A stretch of 64,000 nt of DNA from Burkholderia paludis (lineage in GTDB: Bacteria > Pseudomonadota > Gammaproteobacteria > Burkholderiales > Burkholderiaceae): assembly GCF_000732615.1 (NCBI RefSeq), contig NZ_JPGL01000016.1, positions 1-64,000 on the forward strand, read 5' to 3'. A model generated the notes under the pieces. It made no database searches. It was not told where the DNA came from and saw only the letters and a list, made by a program, of their open reading frames with translations. The position numbers were made by a program, and so were the translations under genes. Shown here piece after piece: positions 19,473-30,227 of this stretch; position 1 is the first letter of the stretch; each line of letters starts with the position of its first letter.

Positions 19473-20366
19473 TCAGTCGAGCGCCTTGTCGTTCGGGTTC
19501 GCGTACAGCTTCTTCATCGAATCGGACAGCGGGAAGTTCAGGTTCAGCCCCTTCGGCGGAATCGGGTTCTCGAACCACTTCGCATAGATCTTCGCGGCTT
19601 CGCCCGACTTCTCGACTTGCGAGATCGCGTCGTCGACGACCTTCTTGAAGTCGGCGTCGCCCTTGCGCATCATGCAGCCGTACGCTTCTTCCGATTGCGG
19701 CGTACCGACGATCACCCAGTCGCCCGGCTTCTTCGCCTTCGCACGCTCGCCCGCGAGCAGCGCGTCGTCCATCATGAACGCGACCGCGCGGCCCGATTCG
19801 AGCGTATTGAACGAATCGCCGTGATCCTTCGCGCTGATGATGTTCATGCCCATCTGCTTGTCGTTGTTCATCTTGCGCAGCAGGCGCTCCGACGTCGTGC
19901 CGGCGGTGGTCACGACCGTCTTGCCCTTGAGATCCGCGAAATCCTTGATGCCCGAATCGTTCTTCGTCATCAGGCGGGTGCCGATCACGAAGATCGTGTC
20001 GGAGAATGCGGCCTGCTGCTGGCGTTCGGCGTTGTTGGTCGTCGAGCCGCACTCGATGTCGACCGTGCCGTTCTGCACCAGCGGAATGCGGTTCTGCGAC
20101 GTGACCGGGATGTTCTTCGTCTGCAGGTTCGGCAGGTTCAGCTTCTTCTTCACCGCGTCGACCACCTTCATCTGGAATTCGCGCGAATAGCCGACCACCT
20201 GCTGCTTTTCGTCATAGTAGGAGAACGGGATCGACGACTCGCGGTGTCCCAGTGCGATCACGCCCGTGTCCTTGATCTTCTTCAGCGTGCCCGTCTCCTG
20301 AGCATGCGCGCCGCTTGCGAACGCGCAGAGCGCCGCGACCATCAGGACTGCCTTGTGGTATTTCAT
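19473..20366 (-). CDS. gltI: glutamate/aspartate periplasmic binding protein
   Basis: GltI captures glutamate/aspartate in the periplasm. The 297-residue precursor has the signal peptide MKYHKAVLMVAALCAFASGAHA (cleavage near residue 22) and the SBP_bac_3 fold with GHRESSIPFSY, DIECGSTTNN and AYGCMMRKGD; the two cysteines match the disulfide-bearing GltI branch. AGGAG stands nine bases before the ATG at 20366; the nearer ATG at 20375 would leave no spacer. First gene of the transporter operon. Confidence 0.94.
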   Translation of the reverse strand: MKYHKAVLMVAALCAFASGAHAQETGTLKKIKDTGVIALGHRESSIPFSYYDEKQQVVGYSREFQMKVVDAVKKKLNLPNLQTKNIPVTSQNRIPLVQNGTVDIECGSTTNNAERQQQAAFSDTIFVIGTRLMTKNDSGIKDFADLKGKTVVTTAGTTSERLLRKMNNDKQMGMNIISAKDHGDSFNTLESGRAVAFMMDDALLAGERAKAKKPGDWVIVGTPQSEEAYGCMMRKGDADFKKVVDDAISQVEKSGEAAKIYAKWFENPIPPKGLNLNFPLSDSMKKLYANPNDKALD

Positions 20367-20498
20367 TTTGGTCATCTCCTTGGCTAAAACCCGCGCCAGT
20401 GTATCAAAGTAATATTTTTGAAAGTACTGGTTGTTTACCGCACGCCGAAGCGTCCGGTGCGCAGCCTTCCTCCCGGCTGCGCGCGCCCCGAATGCGCG

Positions 20499-20530
20499 CG
20501 CGGGCGGTGCCGGATCCGGCACCGCCCGCG
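20499..20530. repeat. perfect 32-base palindrome downstream of gdhA
   Basis: The 16-base arm GCGGGCGGTGCCGGA-type sequence is exactly mirrored about 20514/20515 with no loop. It sits 55 bp past the gdhA stop and upstream of gltI. No T-run follows on the minus strand, so it is either a gdhA terminator of the no-tail kind or a cruciform-forming site. Confidence 0.75.
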
Positions 20531-20585
20531 AAGGTTCATATCCGCAATCGGGTGGATTGCGTCATGAATTGATCATAGTCGACGA

Positions 20586-21872
20586 TCAGGGATAGAGGCC
20601 GCGCATTTCGCGCGCCATCAGGATGCGCTTGCACGCAACGATGAACGCCGCCGTGCGCACCGACACCTTGTGCTCTTCCGCGACTGCCCACACGCCGGAG
20701 AACGCTTCGCGCATCACGCGCTCGAGACGGTGGTTGATCTCGTCTTCCGTCCAGAAGAAGCTCGAGAAATCCTGCACCCATTCGAAGTACGACACGGTCA
20801 CGCCGCCCGCGTTCGCGATCACGTCGGGGATCACGAGCACGCCGTTCGCGGTCAGGATGTCGTCCGCCGCCGTCGTCGTCGGGCCGTTCGCGCCTTCGAC
20901 GATGATCTTCGTGCGGATCTTCGCCGCGTTCTTCTCGGTGATCTGGTTTTCCAGCGCCGCCGGGATCAGGATGTCGGTTTCGACCGTCCAGAACTCGTCG
21001 TTCGGCATCGGCTCAGAACCTTCGAAGCCCGCGACGCCGCCCGTGCGAGCAACGTGGTCGAGCAGCTTGTTCGAATCGAGGCCGGCCGGCTGGTAGATCG
21101 TGCCCGTGTGATCCTGCACCGCGATCACCTTCGCGCCCGCTTCCTGGAACAGCTTCGCCGCGATGCCGCCGACGTTGCCGAAGCCCTGCACCGCGATGCG
21201 TGCGCCCGCGATTTCGAGGCCCTTCTTCTTTGCCGCTTCCGAACCGACGACGAACACGCCGCGGCCCGTTGCTTCCTTGCGGCCGAGCGAACCGCCGAGC
21301 GCGATCGGCTTGCCGGTCACGACGCCGGTGGACGTCTGGCCCTGGTTCATCGAGTAGGTGTCCATCATCCACGCCATCACCTGTTCGTTGGTGTTGACGT
21401 CCGGCGCCGGAATGTCGGTGTTCGGGCCGATGATGATGCCGATTTCGCTGGTGTAGCGGCGCGTCACGCGCTCGAGCTCACCGCGCGACAGCTTGCGCGG
21501 GTCGACGCGGATACCGCCCTTCGCGCCGCCGTACGGCACGTTCACTGCTGCGTTCTTGACCGACATCCATGCGGACAGCGCCATCACTTCCGACAGCGTC
21601 ACGTCCTGGTGGTAGCGCACGCCGCCCTTGCCCGGGCCGCGCGACACGTTGTGCTGCACGCGATAGCCTTCGAAGTGCGCGACGGTGCCGTTGTCGAGCT
21701 CGATCGGCACGTCGACGACCAGGATGCGCTTCGGGCGCTTCAGCGTTTCGAGCCAGCGCGACAGCGAACCGAGGTACGGCGCGACGCGATCGACTTGCTG
21801 AAGGTAGTTGCCCCACGGGCCGAGATCGTCGGCGTGCAGGTAGGACGGGATGGACTGCAATTGCGAAGACAT
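20586..21872 (-). CDS. gdhA: glutamate dehydrogenase (Glu/Leu/Phe/Val family)
   Basis: This enzyme interconverts glutamate and 2-oxoglutarate plus ammonia. The 428-residue protein has the hexameric GDH catalytic region [13 protein letters not shown] with the active lysine, [10 protein letters not shown], and the dinucleotide-binding GFGNVGG. The lysine-rich GPGKGG loop and length fit the short NAD-type GDH. Upstream TTG at 21890 is possible, but ATG at 21872 has GGAG at correct spacing. It lies beside gltIJKL, suggesting linked glutamate uptake and use, and downstream of a LysR gene in the same orientation. Confidence 0.94.
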   Translation of the reverse strand: MSSQLQSIPSYLHADDLGPWGNYLQQVDRVAPYLGSLSRWLETLKRPKRILVVDVPIELDNGTVAHFEGYRVQHNVSRGPGKGGVRYHQDVTLSEVMALSAWMSVKNAAVNVPYGGAKGGIRVDPRKLSRGELERVTRRYTSEIGIIIGPNTDIPAPDVNTNEQVMAWMMDTYSMNQGQTSTGVVTGKPIALGGSLGRKEATGRGVFVVGSEAAKKKGLEIAGARIAVQGFGNVGGIAAKLFQEAGAKVIAVQDHTGTIYQPAGLDSNKLLDHVARTGGVAGFEGSEPMPNDEFWTVETDILIPAALENQITEKNAAKIRTKIIVEGANGPTTTAADDILTANGVLVIPDVIANAGGVTVSYFEWVQDFSSFFWTEDEINHRLERVMREAFSGVWAVAEEHKVSVRTAAFIVACKRILMAREMRGLYP

Positions 21873-21980
21873 GGATGCTCCAACGGTCAACAGGTGCGCA
21901 CATTGTCGAAAAACCCGTTTTTTTTATCCAATGCCGTTTGCTTATTCGATTATGCGTTTCTTGCATGATCGCGATTTTTC

Positions 21981-22001
21981 GCAAATCTGCAGTCGATTTG
22001 C
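21981..22001. promoter_or_regulatory. inverted repeat upstream of gdhA
   Basis: GCAAATC and GATTTGC are separated by seven bases about 110 bp before the gdhA start, in a locally AT-rich 100-bp stretch. The symmetry and location suit a LysR-type site, and a LysR gene lies next door, but no direct link is shown. Confidence 0.4.
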
Positions 22002-22139
22002 GCAAGAACGCACGCGATCGGTCGTGCATCGCGTGCGTGAAAAATCGTCGAGCGGGGGCGCGGGCCGGCCGCCGGACAGGCGCCGCAAGCTCGCCGACAG
22101 CCGGCCGGGCGCGATCTTGCGCCGGCGAGCCGCCGGCGG

Positions 22140-24700
<2,561 letters not shown>

Positions 24701-24718
24701 GCGCCAGCGCCGCCTGAC

Positions 24719-24757
24719 GAAAAAAGCCCGATGCGAGCAATCGCATCGGGCTTTTTT
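24719..24757. terminator. bidirectional terminator after purB
   Basis: A perfect AGCCCGATGCGA/TCGCATCGGGCT stem with GCAA tetraloop is flanked by AAAAAA and TTTTTT between the convergent purB and FAD oxidoreductase genes. Confidence 0.92.
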
Positions 24758-24770
24758 GCTTTCCCGCGCC

Positions 24771-26192
24771 TCAGAACGAAATCATCCGGCCCGGATTGAG
24801 CGCGCTCATCACGCTCATCGCCGCCTTCGCCGCGGGAATCGCGATCGGCGACAACTGCCGGCCGAGCGGAATCGCGCGGTGATCGATGCCGGTCAGCATC
24901 GAGAAATCGTCGTTGCGGCCGACGAAATCGTCGCAGATCGCCTTGCCGATCCGCACCGTCTGCGCCACGCCATGGCCGCTCCAGCCCTGCACCATGTACA
25001 TCGGCACCCGGCCGTCGGTCTTGCGGCTGTCGGTCGCGCCGTTCAGCGTGAAGTCGCTGACGCCGCTCCAGCAGTAGTCGAGCGCGAAGCCGCCGTCGTG
25101 TTGCGGAAACACCGTGTTCAGCCGCGTCAGCAGATACGCGTTGACGTCCGGCTGCGCCCAGCAGGTGCCGGTGCCCTGCCCGCCAAACAGCACGCGGTTG
25201 CCGCGCACCGGACGGTAGTAGTCGATCTGGAACTGCGTGTCGTACACGGGCATGCCGGCCGGCAGCAACGTCGCGACATCGACGTCGAGCGGCTTCGTCA
25301 CGCTCACGTACGTGAAGAACGGCACGGTCGTCGTCGCACCGTCGTCGAGCAGCCGGAACGTCGTGTTGTGCAGCGCCAGCACGACGCCGCGGCGCGCGGT
25401 GATCGTGCCGCCCGGCGTCGTCGCGACGACGCCCATCGGCGTCTCGTCGAGCTCGAGCACCTCGGTGCCCTCGAACAGCGCGCCGCCGTTGAGCCGGAAC
25501 CCGTGCACCAGGCCGCGCACGAGCGCGAGCGGATGGATCTGGCCGCCGATCGCGTCGACCGCCGCGCCGTGGTACAGCCCCGAGCGCACGTATTCGTCGT
25601 GCAGCTGATGGCGGCCGACGAGCGTCACGCCCGCGTCGCCGAGATGGCGGCGCGCATCCGCGCCGTCGAGCAGCGCGCTCATGTGGCCCAGGTGGACGGC
25701 CGCCGTGACGTGGCCGCGCTTGCGGTCGAGATCGAGCGCGTAACGCGCGCCGATCGCGTCGATCAGGTCCATCGATTCGGTCGATGCGAAACGCCACAGC
25801 CGCTTCGCATCGTCGTGCGACAGGTGGTCGATCATGTCGGCGGCTTCCCAGCGCGCGAGGCCGGGCGTGAGCTGCCCGCCGTTGCGGCCCGAAGCGGCCG
25901 AGCCGACGTGATGCTTGTCGACGAGGATCGTGTCGACGCCCGCTTCCGCGAGGTGCAGTGCGGCCGATGCGCCGAGCAGGCCCGCACCGATCACGAGCAC
26001 GTCGCATACTGCGTCGTGTGCGAGCGGCGCGCTGTTCGCATGCGGCGACAGCGACGCTTCGTACCAGTTGGCCGGGCGCTCGCCGTCGTAGCGGGACGGA
26101 TCGCACCAGTTCCAGTTGTCTTTTTCGATGTTCAGTTGCGTTTGTTCGAAACGCGATTCGCCCTGGATCAGGGGTTGATTATTGATAGTCAT
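24771..26192 (-). CDS. FAD-dependent amine/amino-acid oxidoreductase (PuuB/OrdL-like)
   Basis: The 473-residue protein has a Rossmann FAD-binding motif VIGAGLLGASAALHLAEAG near residues 66-84, followed by SAASGRNGGQLTPG and a C-terminal GWSGHGVAQT that contacts the flavin. This is the DAO superfamily; the N-terminal tail ending in NWYEASL is typical of gamma-glutamylputrescine oxidases. No puu genes are nearby, so the substrate is uncertain. ATG at 26192 (MTINNQPLIQGESRFEQ) is chosen; the longer frame runs into the repeat element upstream. It is divergent from the TetR gene, 560 bp away. Confidence 0.87.
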   Translation of the reverse strand: MTINNQPLIQGESRFEQTQLNIEKDNWNWCDPSRYDGERPANWYEASLSPHANSAPLAHDAVCDVLVIGAGLLGASAALHLAEAGVDTILVDKHHVGSAASGRNGGQLTPGLARWEAADMIDHLSHDDAKRLWRFASTESMDLIDAIGARYALDLDRKRGHVTAAVHLGHMSALLDGADARRHLGDAGVTLVGRHQLHDEYVRSGLYHGAAVDAIGGQIHPLALVRGLVHGFRLNGGALFEGTEVLELDETPMGVVATTPGGTITARRGVVLALHNTTFRLLDDGATTTVPFFTYVSVTKPLDVDVATLLPAGMPVYDTQFQIDYYRPVRGNRVLFGGQGTGTCWAQPDVNAYLLTRLNTVFPQHDGGFALDYCWSGVSDFTLNGATDSRKTDGRVPMYMVQGWSGHGVAQTVRIGKAICDDFVGRNDDFSMLTGIDHRAIPLGRQLSPIAIPAAKAAMSVMSALNPGRMISF

Positions 26193-26208
26193 GATTGCAC
26201 TTGCATGG

Positions 26209-26497
26209 TGGGGCCTGCTCACGCCAATAACGGGCTTGCGAACGTGCGTTGCCGGCCGGAGTGCAAGGAGTGACGAGCACCGTTTGGCCGAGCCGGACAA
26301 GCAACGATCGACGCCGCAATACGGCCGGCAACGCACGTTCCCCTGTTCGAAACAGCATTCGTGGGGCTGGCCACCGGAAGGGCCGATCGCTGCGTCATGC
26401 TCCTTGCGAATACGTCGGGTATTCGCTTCGTCGCAATCCTTGCGCTCGGCCCGTCTGGTAGCCAGCGCAAGCCCGTTATTGGCGTGAGCAGGCCCCA
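26209..26497. repeat. fold-back repeat element with 32-bp inverted ends
   Basis: The 32 bases at 26209-26240 (starting TGGGGCCTGCTCACGCC) are exactly reverse-complemented at 26466-26497. Directly inside the left end, GAACGTGCGTTGCCGGCCG (26240-26258) is exactly mirrored at 26322-26340, so the left arm is continuous over 50 bases while its mirror is split by 125 bases. That segment holds a further hairpin GCGAATA/TATTCGC (about 26406-26422). Frames through it encode Cys/Arg-rich peptides without domains. No transposase and no clear target-site duplication are seen. It looks like an interspersed fold-back repeat of Burkholderia, possibly a MITE. Confidence 0.75.
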
Positions 26498-26663
26498 GGC
26501 CGCCTGTCGAAGAGCCTTCTGGCTTCGCGGGTGGGGCAGCCGGTTCCACATGGGTGTCAACGAGAAAAGGGGCGCGATGGCCCGTGTTGACGGCGGGCAC
26601 GCTCGTGCCGCCTGGATCCCGGACTGTGCGAAAGCACGTATTGAAAGGTGCCGGGACACCCAA

Positions 26664-26699
26664 TTTCTACACCGCAGAAATAATTCTACAGTGTAGAAT
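26664..26699 (+). promoter_or_regulatory. twin TetR-type operators
   Basis: Two 17-base palindromes lie 53 bp before the TetR gene: TTTCTACACCGCAGAAA (26664-26680, imperfect) and ATTCTACAGTGTAGAAT (26683-26699, perfect around a central G). Their centres are 19 bp apart, about two helical turns. This is the common layout for autoregulated TetR repressors that also control a divergent gene. Confidence 0.65.
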
Positions 26700-26752
26700 C
26701 AGCTTTCGTCAAGTTTACAGCCGGTGCCGCACCGGCACGCCAGCCCGTATCG

Positions 26753-27403
26753 ATGAAAGACAAACCCGCCCAGGGCCCGCGCGGCCTCGACAAGGATGCA
26801 ATCGTCGCGGCCGCGCTCGCGCTGCTCGAAGACGTCGGCGAAGCCGCGTTCAGCGTGCGCAAGCTCGCGCAATCGGTCGGCTGCGACCCGATGAGCGTGC
26901 TGTACCACTTCAAGTCGAAGGACGGCCTGAGCCGCGCGATCGCGAACGCGCTGTCGCGCTCGCTCGTGCCGGTCGACGCTACACTGCCGTGGCGCGAGCG
27001 GCTGCGCGACCTCGCGCGCCAGTACCGCACGCTCGCGCTGCGCTACCCGGCCGCGTTCGCACTCCTGCAGCGGCACATGAGTACCGGGCCTGCCGATCTC
27101 GCGCACATCGAGGCCGTGCATCGCGCACTGGCCGACGCCGGCATTCCGGGCGCGGCGCTGCCGTCGGTGTGCGTCGGCTGGTATGCGAGCGTGATCGGGC
27201 TTGCCGCGGCCGAAGCCGGCGGCCTCACGCGCGCCGCGAACGACGTCGAGCTCGCGGAAATGGAAGCGCTGTCGGACGCCGCGCATCCGCTCGTCAAGGC
27301 GGCCGCCCCGCTCTATGCGCAGCTCGATCCGGCGGCCGTGCACGACACGATGCTCGACGTGCTGCTCGACGGCATCGCGCAGCGCGCGCACGCGGCCTGC
27401 TGA
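26753..27403 (+). CDS. TetR/AcrR-family transcriptional regulator
   Basis: The 216-residue protein has an N-terminal TetR helix-turn-helix (VRKLAQSVGCDPMSVLYHFKSKDGL region, residues 40-65) and a TetR_C-type ligand domain (LRYPAAFALLQRH). Two palindromes upstream suggest autoregulation. The divergent FAD oxidoreductase is its most likely target, although a repeat element lies between. Ligand unknown. Confidence 0.9.
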   Translation: MKDKPAQGPRGLDKDAIVAAALALLEDVGEAAFSVRKLAQSVGCDPMSVLYHFKSKDGLSRAIANALSRSLVPVDATLPWRERLRDLARQYRTLALRYPAAFALLQRHMSTGPADLAHIEAVHRALADAGIPGAALPSVCVGWYASVIGLAAAEAGGLTRAANDVELAEMEALSDAAHPLVKAAAPLYAQLDPAAVHDTMLDVLLDGIAQRAHAAC

Positions 27404-27427
27404 GCAGCGGGCCGGCCGCCAACGAAA

Positions 27428-27449
27428 AAGGCGCCCCGAGGGGCGCCTT
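27428..27449. terminator. hairpin between TetR gene and gntK
   Basis: AAGGCGCCCC/GGGGCGCCTT pair with a GA loop in the 73-bp gap between the convergent genes, with an A-run giving a T-tail on the minus strand. Confidence 0.75.
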
Positions 27450-27476
27450 CTGCATGACGATTGCCGCGAACCGCGC

Positions 27477-27980
27477 TCAGTGCTGCTGCGCGAAGCCGAT
27501 CTTCAGCATGACCTGATCGACGATCTGTTCGGGCGTCAGCTCGATGCTGACCTCGATCGCTTCGTCCGGGCCCGGCTCCTCGAGCGTGTCGAGCTGGCTC
27601 TTCAGCAGCGACGGATCGAAGAAATGGCCGGTACGGCTCTTCAGGCGCTCGTGCAACACCTCGAACGAACCCTTCAGATACACGAACCGCACGTCGGCGT
27701 CGGTGCCGCGCAGCACGTCGCGGTACGAGCGCTTCAGCGACGAACAGGTGAACACGGCCGTCTCGCCCGCGCGCTGCTTTTCCTCGATGGCCGCGCGGAT
27801 CGTGCGCAGCCACGGCCAGCGATCGTCGTCGGTCAACGGAATGCCGTTGTGCATCTTTTCCTTGTTCGCGGCGCTGTGAAACGCGTCGCCGTCCGTATAG
27901 CTGCACGACAGGCGTTCCGCCAGCATTTCGCCGATTCGCGACTTGCCCGCGCCCGACACGCCCATTGCGATCAGAATCAT
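27477..27980 (-). CDS. gntK: gluconokinase
   Basis: GntK phosphorylates gluconate to 6-phosphogluconate. The 167-residue protein has the P-loop GVSGAGKS at 7-14, GDAFHS and the lid segment TGHFF typical of the thermoresistant-type gluconokinases. It starts 13 bp after gntP and ends the edd-eda-gntP-gntK run, so uptake, phosphorylation and cleavage of gluconate are encoded together. Confidence 0.94.
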   Translation of the reverse strand: MILIAMGVSGAGKSRIGEMLAERLSCSYTDGDAFHSAANKEKMHNGIPLTDDDRWPWLRTIRAAIEEKQRAGETAVFTCSSLKRSYRDVLRGTDADVRFVYLKGSFEVLHERLKSRTGHFFDPSLLKSQLDTLEEPGPDEAIEVSIELTPEQIVDQVMLKIGFAQQH

Positions 27981-27993
27981 TGACTACCCCTTG

Positions 27994-29355
27994 TTACAGA
28001 ACCACGCTCAGCAGCAGTGTAAAGCCGAGGCCGAGCACCGAGATGATCGTTTCGAGCAACGACCAGGTCTTGAACGTCTGACCGACCGTCATCCCGAAGT
28101 ATTCCTTGATCAGCCAGAAGCCGCCGTCGTTCACGTGCGAGAAGATCAGCGAGCCCGAGCCCGTGGCGAGCACCAGCAGCTCCGGGCTGACCGTCGTGCC
28201 GGCCGCCGCCGCGATCGGCGCGACGATGCCGCAGGCCGTCGTCATCGCGACCGTCGCCGAACCCGTAGCGAGACGCATCAGCGCCGCGACGAACCAGCCG
28301 AGCAGCAGCGGCGACAGGTGCGCGTGCTTCGCGGTCTCGACGATCTGCTGCGAGATCCCGCTGTCACGCAGGACGCCGCCGAAGCCGCCGCCCGCGCCGA
28401 CGATCAGCGTGATGCCGGCGATCGGCGCCAGGCACTCGCCGCAGAACTTCTGGATCTGGTCACGGTTGAAGCCCTGCAGCTTGCCGAACGTGAAGAAGCT
28501 CACGAGCACGGCGATCAGCAGCGCGACGTCCGAGTTGCCGGCGAAGCGCAGCAGGCTGTTCGGCAGCGATTTCGGCGTGAACAGCAGGTCGGCCCAGCTG
28601 CCGATGAGCATCAGTACGACGGGCAGCAGGATCGTGAACAGCGTGATGCCGAAGCTCGGCAGCTCGCGCTTGCCGCCATCCGTGCGTGAATCGACGAACT
28701 GCGCGGCGAGCGGGTTGTTCTCCGGCAGCTTCACGAACTTCGAGATCGTCAGCGCGAACAGCGGGCCCGCGATGATCGCGGTCGGCACGCCGACGATCAG
28801 GCCGAACGCGATCGTCTTGCCGATGTCGGCGCCGTATTGCTGGACGGCCAGCAGCGCGGCCGGGTGCGGCGGGATCAGGCCGTGCACGACGGACAGGCCG
28901 GCCACCATCGGCAGGCCGACGACGAGCAGCGACTTGCCGGTGCGCTTCGCGACGTTGAACGCGATGGGGATCAGCAGCACGAAGCCGACTTCGAAGAACA
29001 CCGGCAGGCCGACGATGATCGCGACGAACATCATCGCCCAGTGGATGTTCTTTTCACCGAACCAGTCGATCAGCGTGGTCGCGATCCGTTCGGCGCCGCC
29101 CGATTCGGCCATCATCTTGCCGAGCATCGTGCCGAGGCCGACGACGATCGCAATGTGACCCAGTGTGCCGCCGGTGCCCGCCTCGAACGACTTGACGATC
29201 TTGTCCATCGGCATGCCGACGACCAGGCCGAGGCCGAGCGAAACGATGATCAGCACCAGGAACGGGTAGATCTTGTAGCGCGCGATCATCAGGATCAGCG
29301 CGGCGATCGCGATCAGCGTGAATACGAGCAGCATGCTGCCTTGGACAGCCCCCAT
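27994..29355 (-). CDS. gntP: gluconate:H+ symporter
   Basis: The 453-residue protein has about 12 hydrophobic segments and the GntP-family motifs, including the GxGG-rich GAGGGFGGVLRDSG and the C-terminal SHVNDGGFWLIKEYFGM. An AGGAGGAG ribosome-binding site precedes the ATG. The 219-bp gap from eda contains a GAACCGGTTC palindrome (29490-29499) and may hold a second promoter, since eda and edd can also be transcribed alone. Confidence 0.94.
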   Translation of the reverse strand: MGAVQGSMLLVFTLIAIAALILMIARYKIYPFLVLIIVSLGLGLVVGMPMDKIVKSFEAGTGGTLGHIAIVVGLGTMLGKMMAESGGAERIATTLIDWFGEKNIHWAMMFVAIIVGLPVFFEVGFVLLIPIAFNVAKRTGKSLLVVGLPMVAGLSVVHGLIPPHPAALLAVQQYGADIGKTIAFGLIVGVPTAIIAGPLFALTISKFVKLPENNPLAAQFVDSRTDGGKRELPSFGITLFTILLPVVLMLIGSWADLLFTPKSLPNSLLRFAGNSDVALLIAVLVSFFTFGKLQGFNRDQIQKFCGECLAPIAGITLIVGAGGGFGGVLRDSGISQQIVETAKHAHLSPLLLGWFVAALMRLATGSATVAMTTACGIVAPIAAAAGTTVSPELLVLATGSGSLIFSHVNDGGFWLIKEYFGMTVGQTFKTWSLLETIISVLGLGFTLLLSVVL

Positions 29356-29574
29356 GTGGCACTCCTCCTAGAATTGTTCGAACCGGGCGAGCAGTTGCGA
29401 GTATGCCCGGCTGTGCAGGTCTCCGAAACACGGGGGGTACCCACCCCGTCAGGACGCTGAATTTTACTTATCTTTACGGCCGACGGATAGAACCGGTTCC
29501 ATCAGCAAAAACCCTCGGTAAAACAAGCACTAAGCGCCTGTCTCCGAGGGTCGGACCAGCAGGGGATGCAAGTC

Positions 29575-30201
29575 TTAGCGGGGAAGCTGGCTCGCGGCTT
29601 GCGCGAGGCGCGTGACTTCGGCCCAGTCCTGCGCGGCGAGCGCCGCCTTCGGCGTGAGCCACGAGCCGCCGACGCACACGACGTTCGGCAGCTTCAGGAA
29701 GTTCGGCGCCGTTTCGACGGTGATGCCGCCGGTCGGGCAGAACTTCAGCGCCGGGAACGGGCCGTGGAACGCCTGCAGCATCGGCACGCCGCCCGCCTGC
29801 TGCGCCGGGAAGAACTTCACGATCTCGTAGCCGAATTCGAGTGCCTGGATGATGTCGCTCGGCGTCATCACGCCCGGCAGCAGCGGCAGGTCCGCGTCGA
29901 GCGACGCGAGGTGCAGGTCCTTCGTGAGGCCCGGCGACACGCCGAACTTCGCGCCCGCGCGCTTCGCCTGCGCACAATGCTCCGGCTTCGTGATCGTGCC
30001 GACGCCGACGACGATGTCGTCCGCGAGCTGGCTCGCGCGCTGGATCGCTTCCAGGCCGGCCGGGGTGCGCAGCGTGATCTCGAGCACCTTCACGCCGCCC
30101 GCGTGCAACGCGCGCGACACGTGTTCGCCCTGCTCGACCGAGTCGAATGCGAGCACCGGGATGACCGGGCCCAGCTTCACGATTTCACCAATCGTCTTCA
30201 T
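29575..30201 (-). CDS. eda: KDPG/KHG aldolase
   Basis: Eda splits 2-keto-3-deoxy-6-phosphogluconate to pyruvate and glyceraldehyde-3-phosphate. The 208-residue protein has the class I aldolase sequence [13 protein letters not shown] with Glu46-type base and the Schiff-base lysine in [11 protein letters not shown], and [12 protein letters not shown] for phosphate binding. ATG at 30201 has AAGGAG nine bases upstream and aligns with the usual N-terminus. An in-frame ATG at 30231 overlaps the edd stop (ATGA) and would add ten residues; both are possible. Confidence 0.94.
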   Translation of the reverse strand: MKTIGEIVKLGPVIPVLAFDSVEQGEHVSRALHAGGVKVLEITLRTPAGLEAIQRASQLADDIVVGVGTITKPEHCAQAKRAGAKFGVSPGLTKDLHLASLDADLPLLPGVMTPSDIIQALEFGYEIVKFFPAQQAGGVPMLQAFHGPFPALKFCPTGGITVETAPNFLKLPNVVCVGGSWLTPKAALAAQDWAEVTRLAQAASQLPR

Positions 30202-30227
30202 CAGATTTGCTCCTTGAACCTTGAAAT

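Noticed and set aside
26219-26659. hypothetical Cys/Arg-rich ORF in the repeat region
   Set aside because: The translation comes from inverted repeats; no ribosome-binding site or domain supports a protein.
24771-26663. 630-residue extended version of the FAD oxidoreductase
   Set aside because: Upstream of ATG 26192 the frame runs through the fold-back repeat and loses similarity; a shorter start fits the family.
26209-26699. insertion sequence or CRISPR array
   Set aside because: No transposase frame, no direct-repeat/spacer periodicity and no target duplication were found; only inverted repeats are present.
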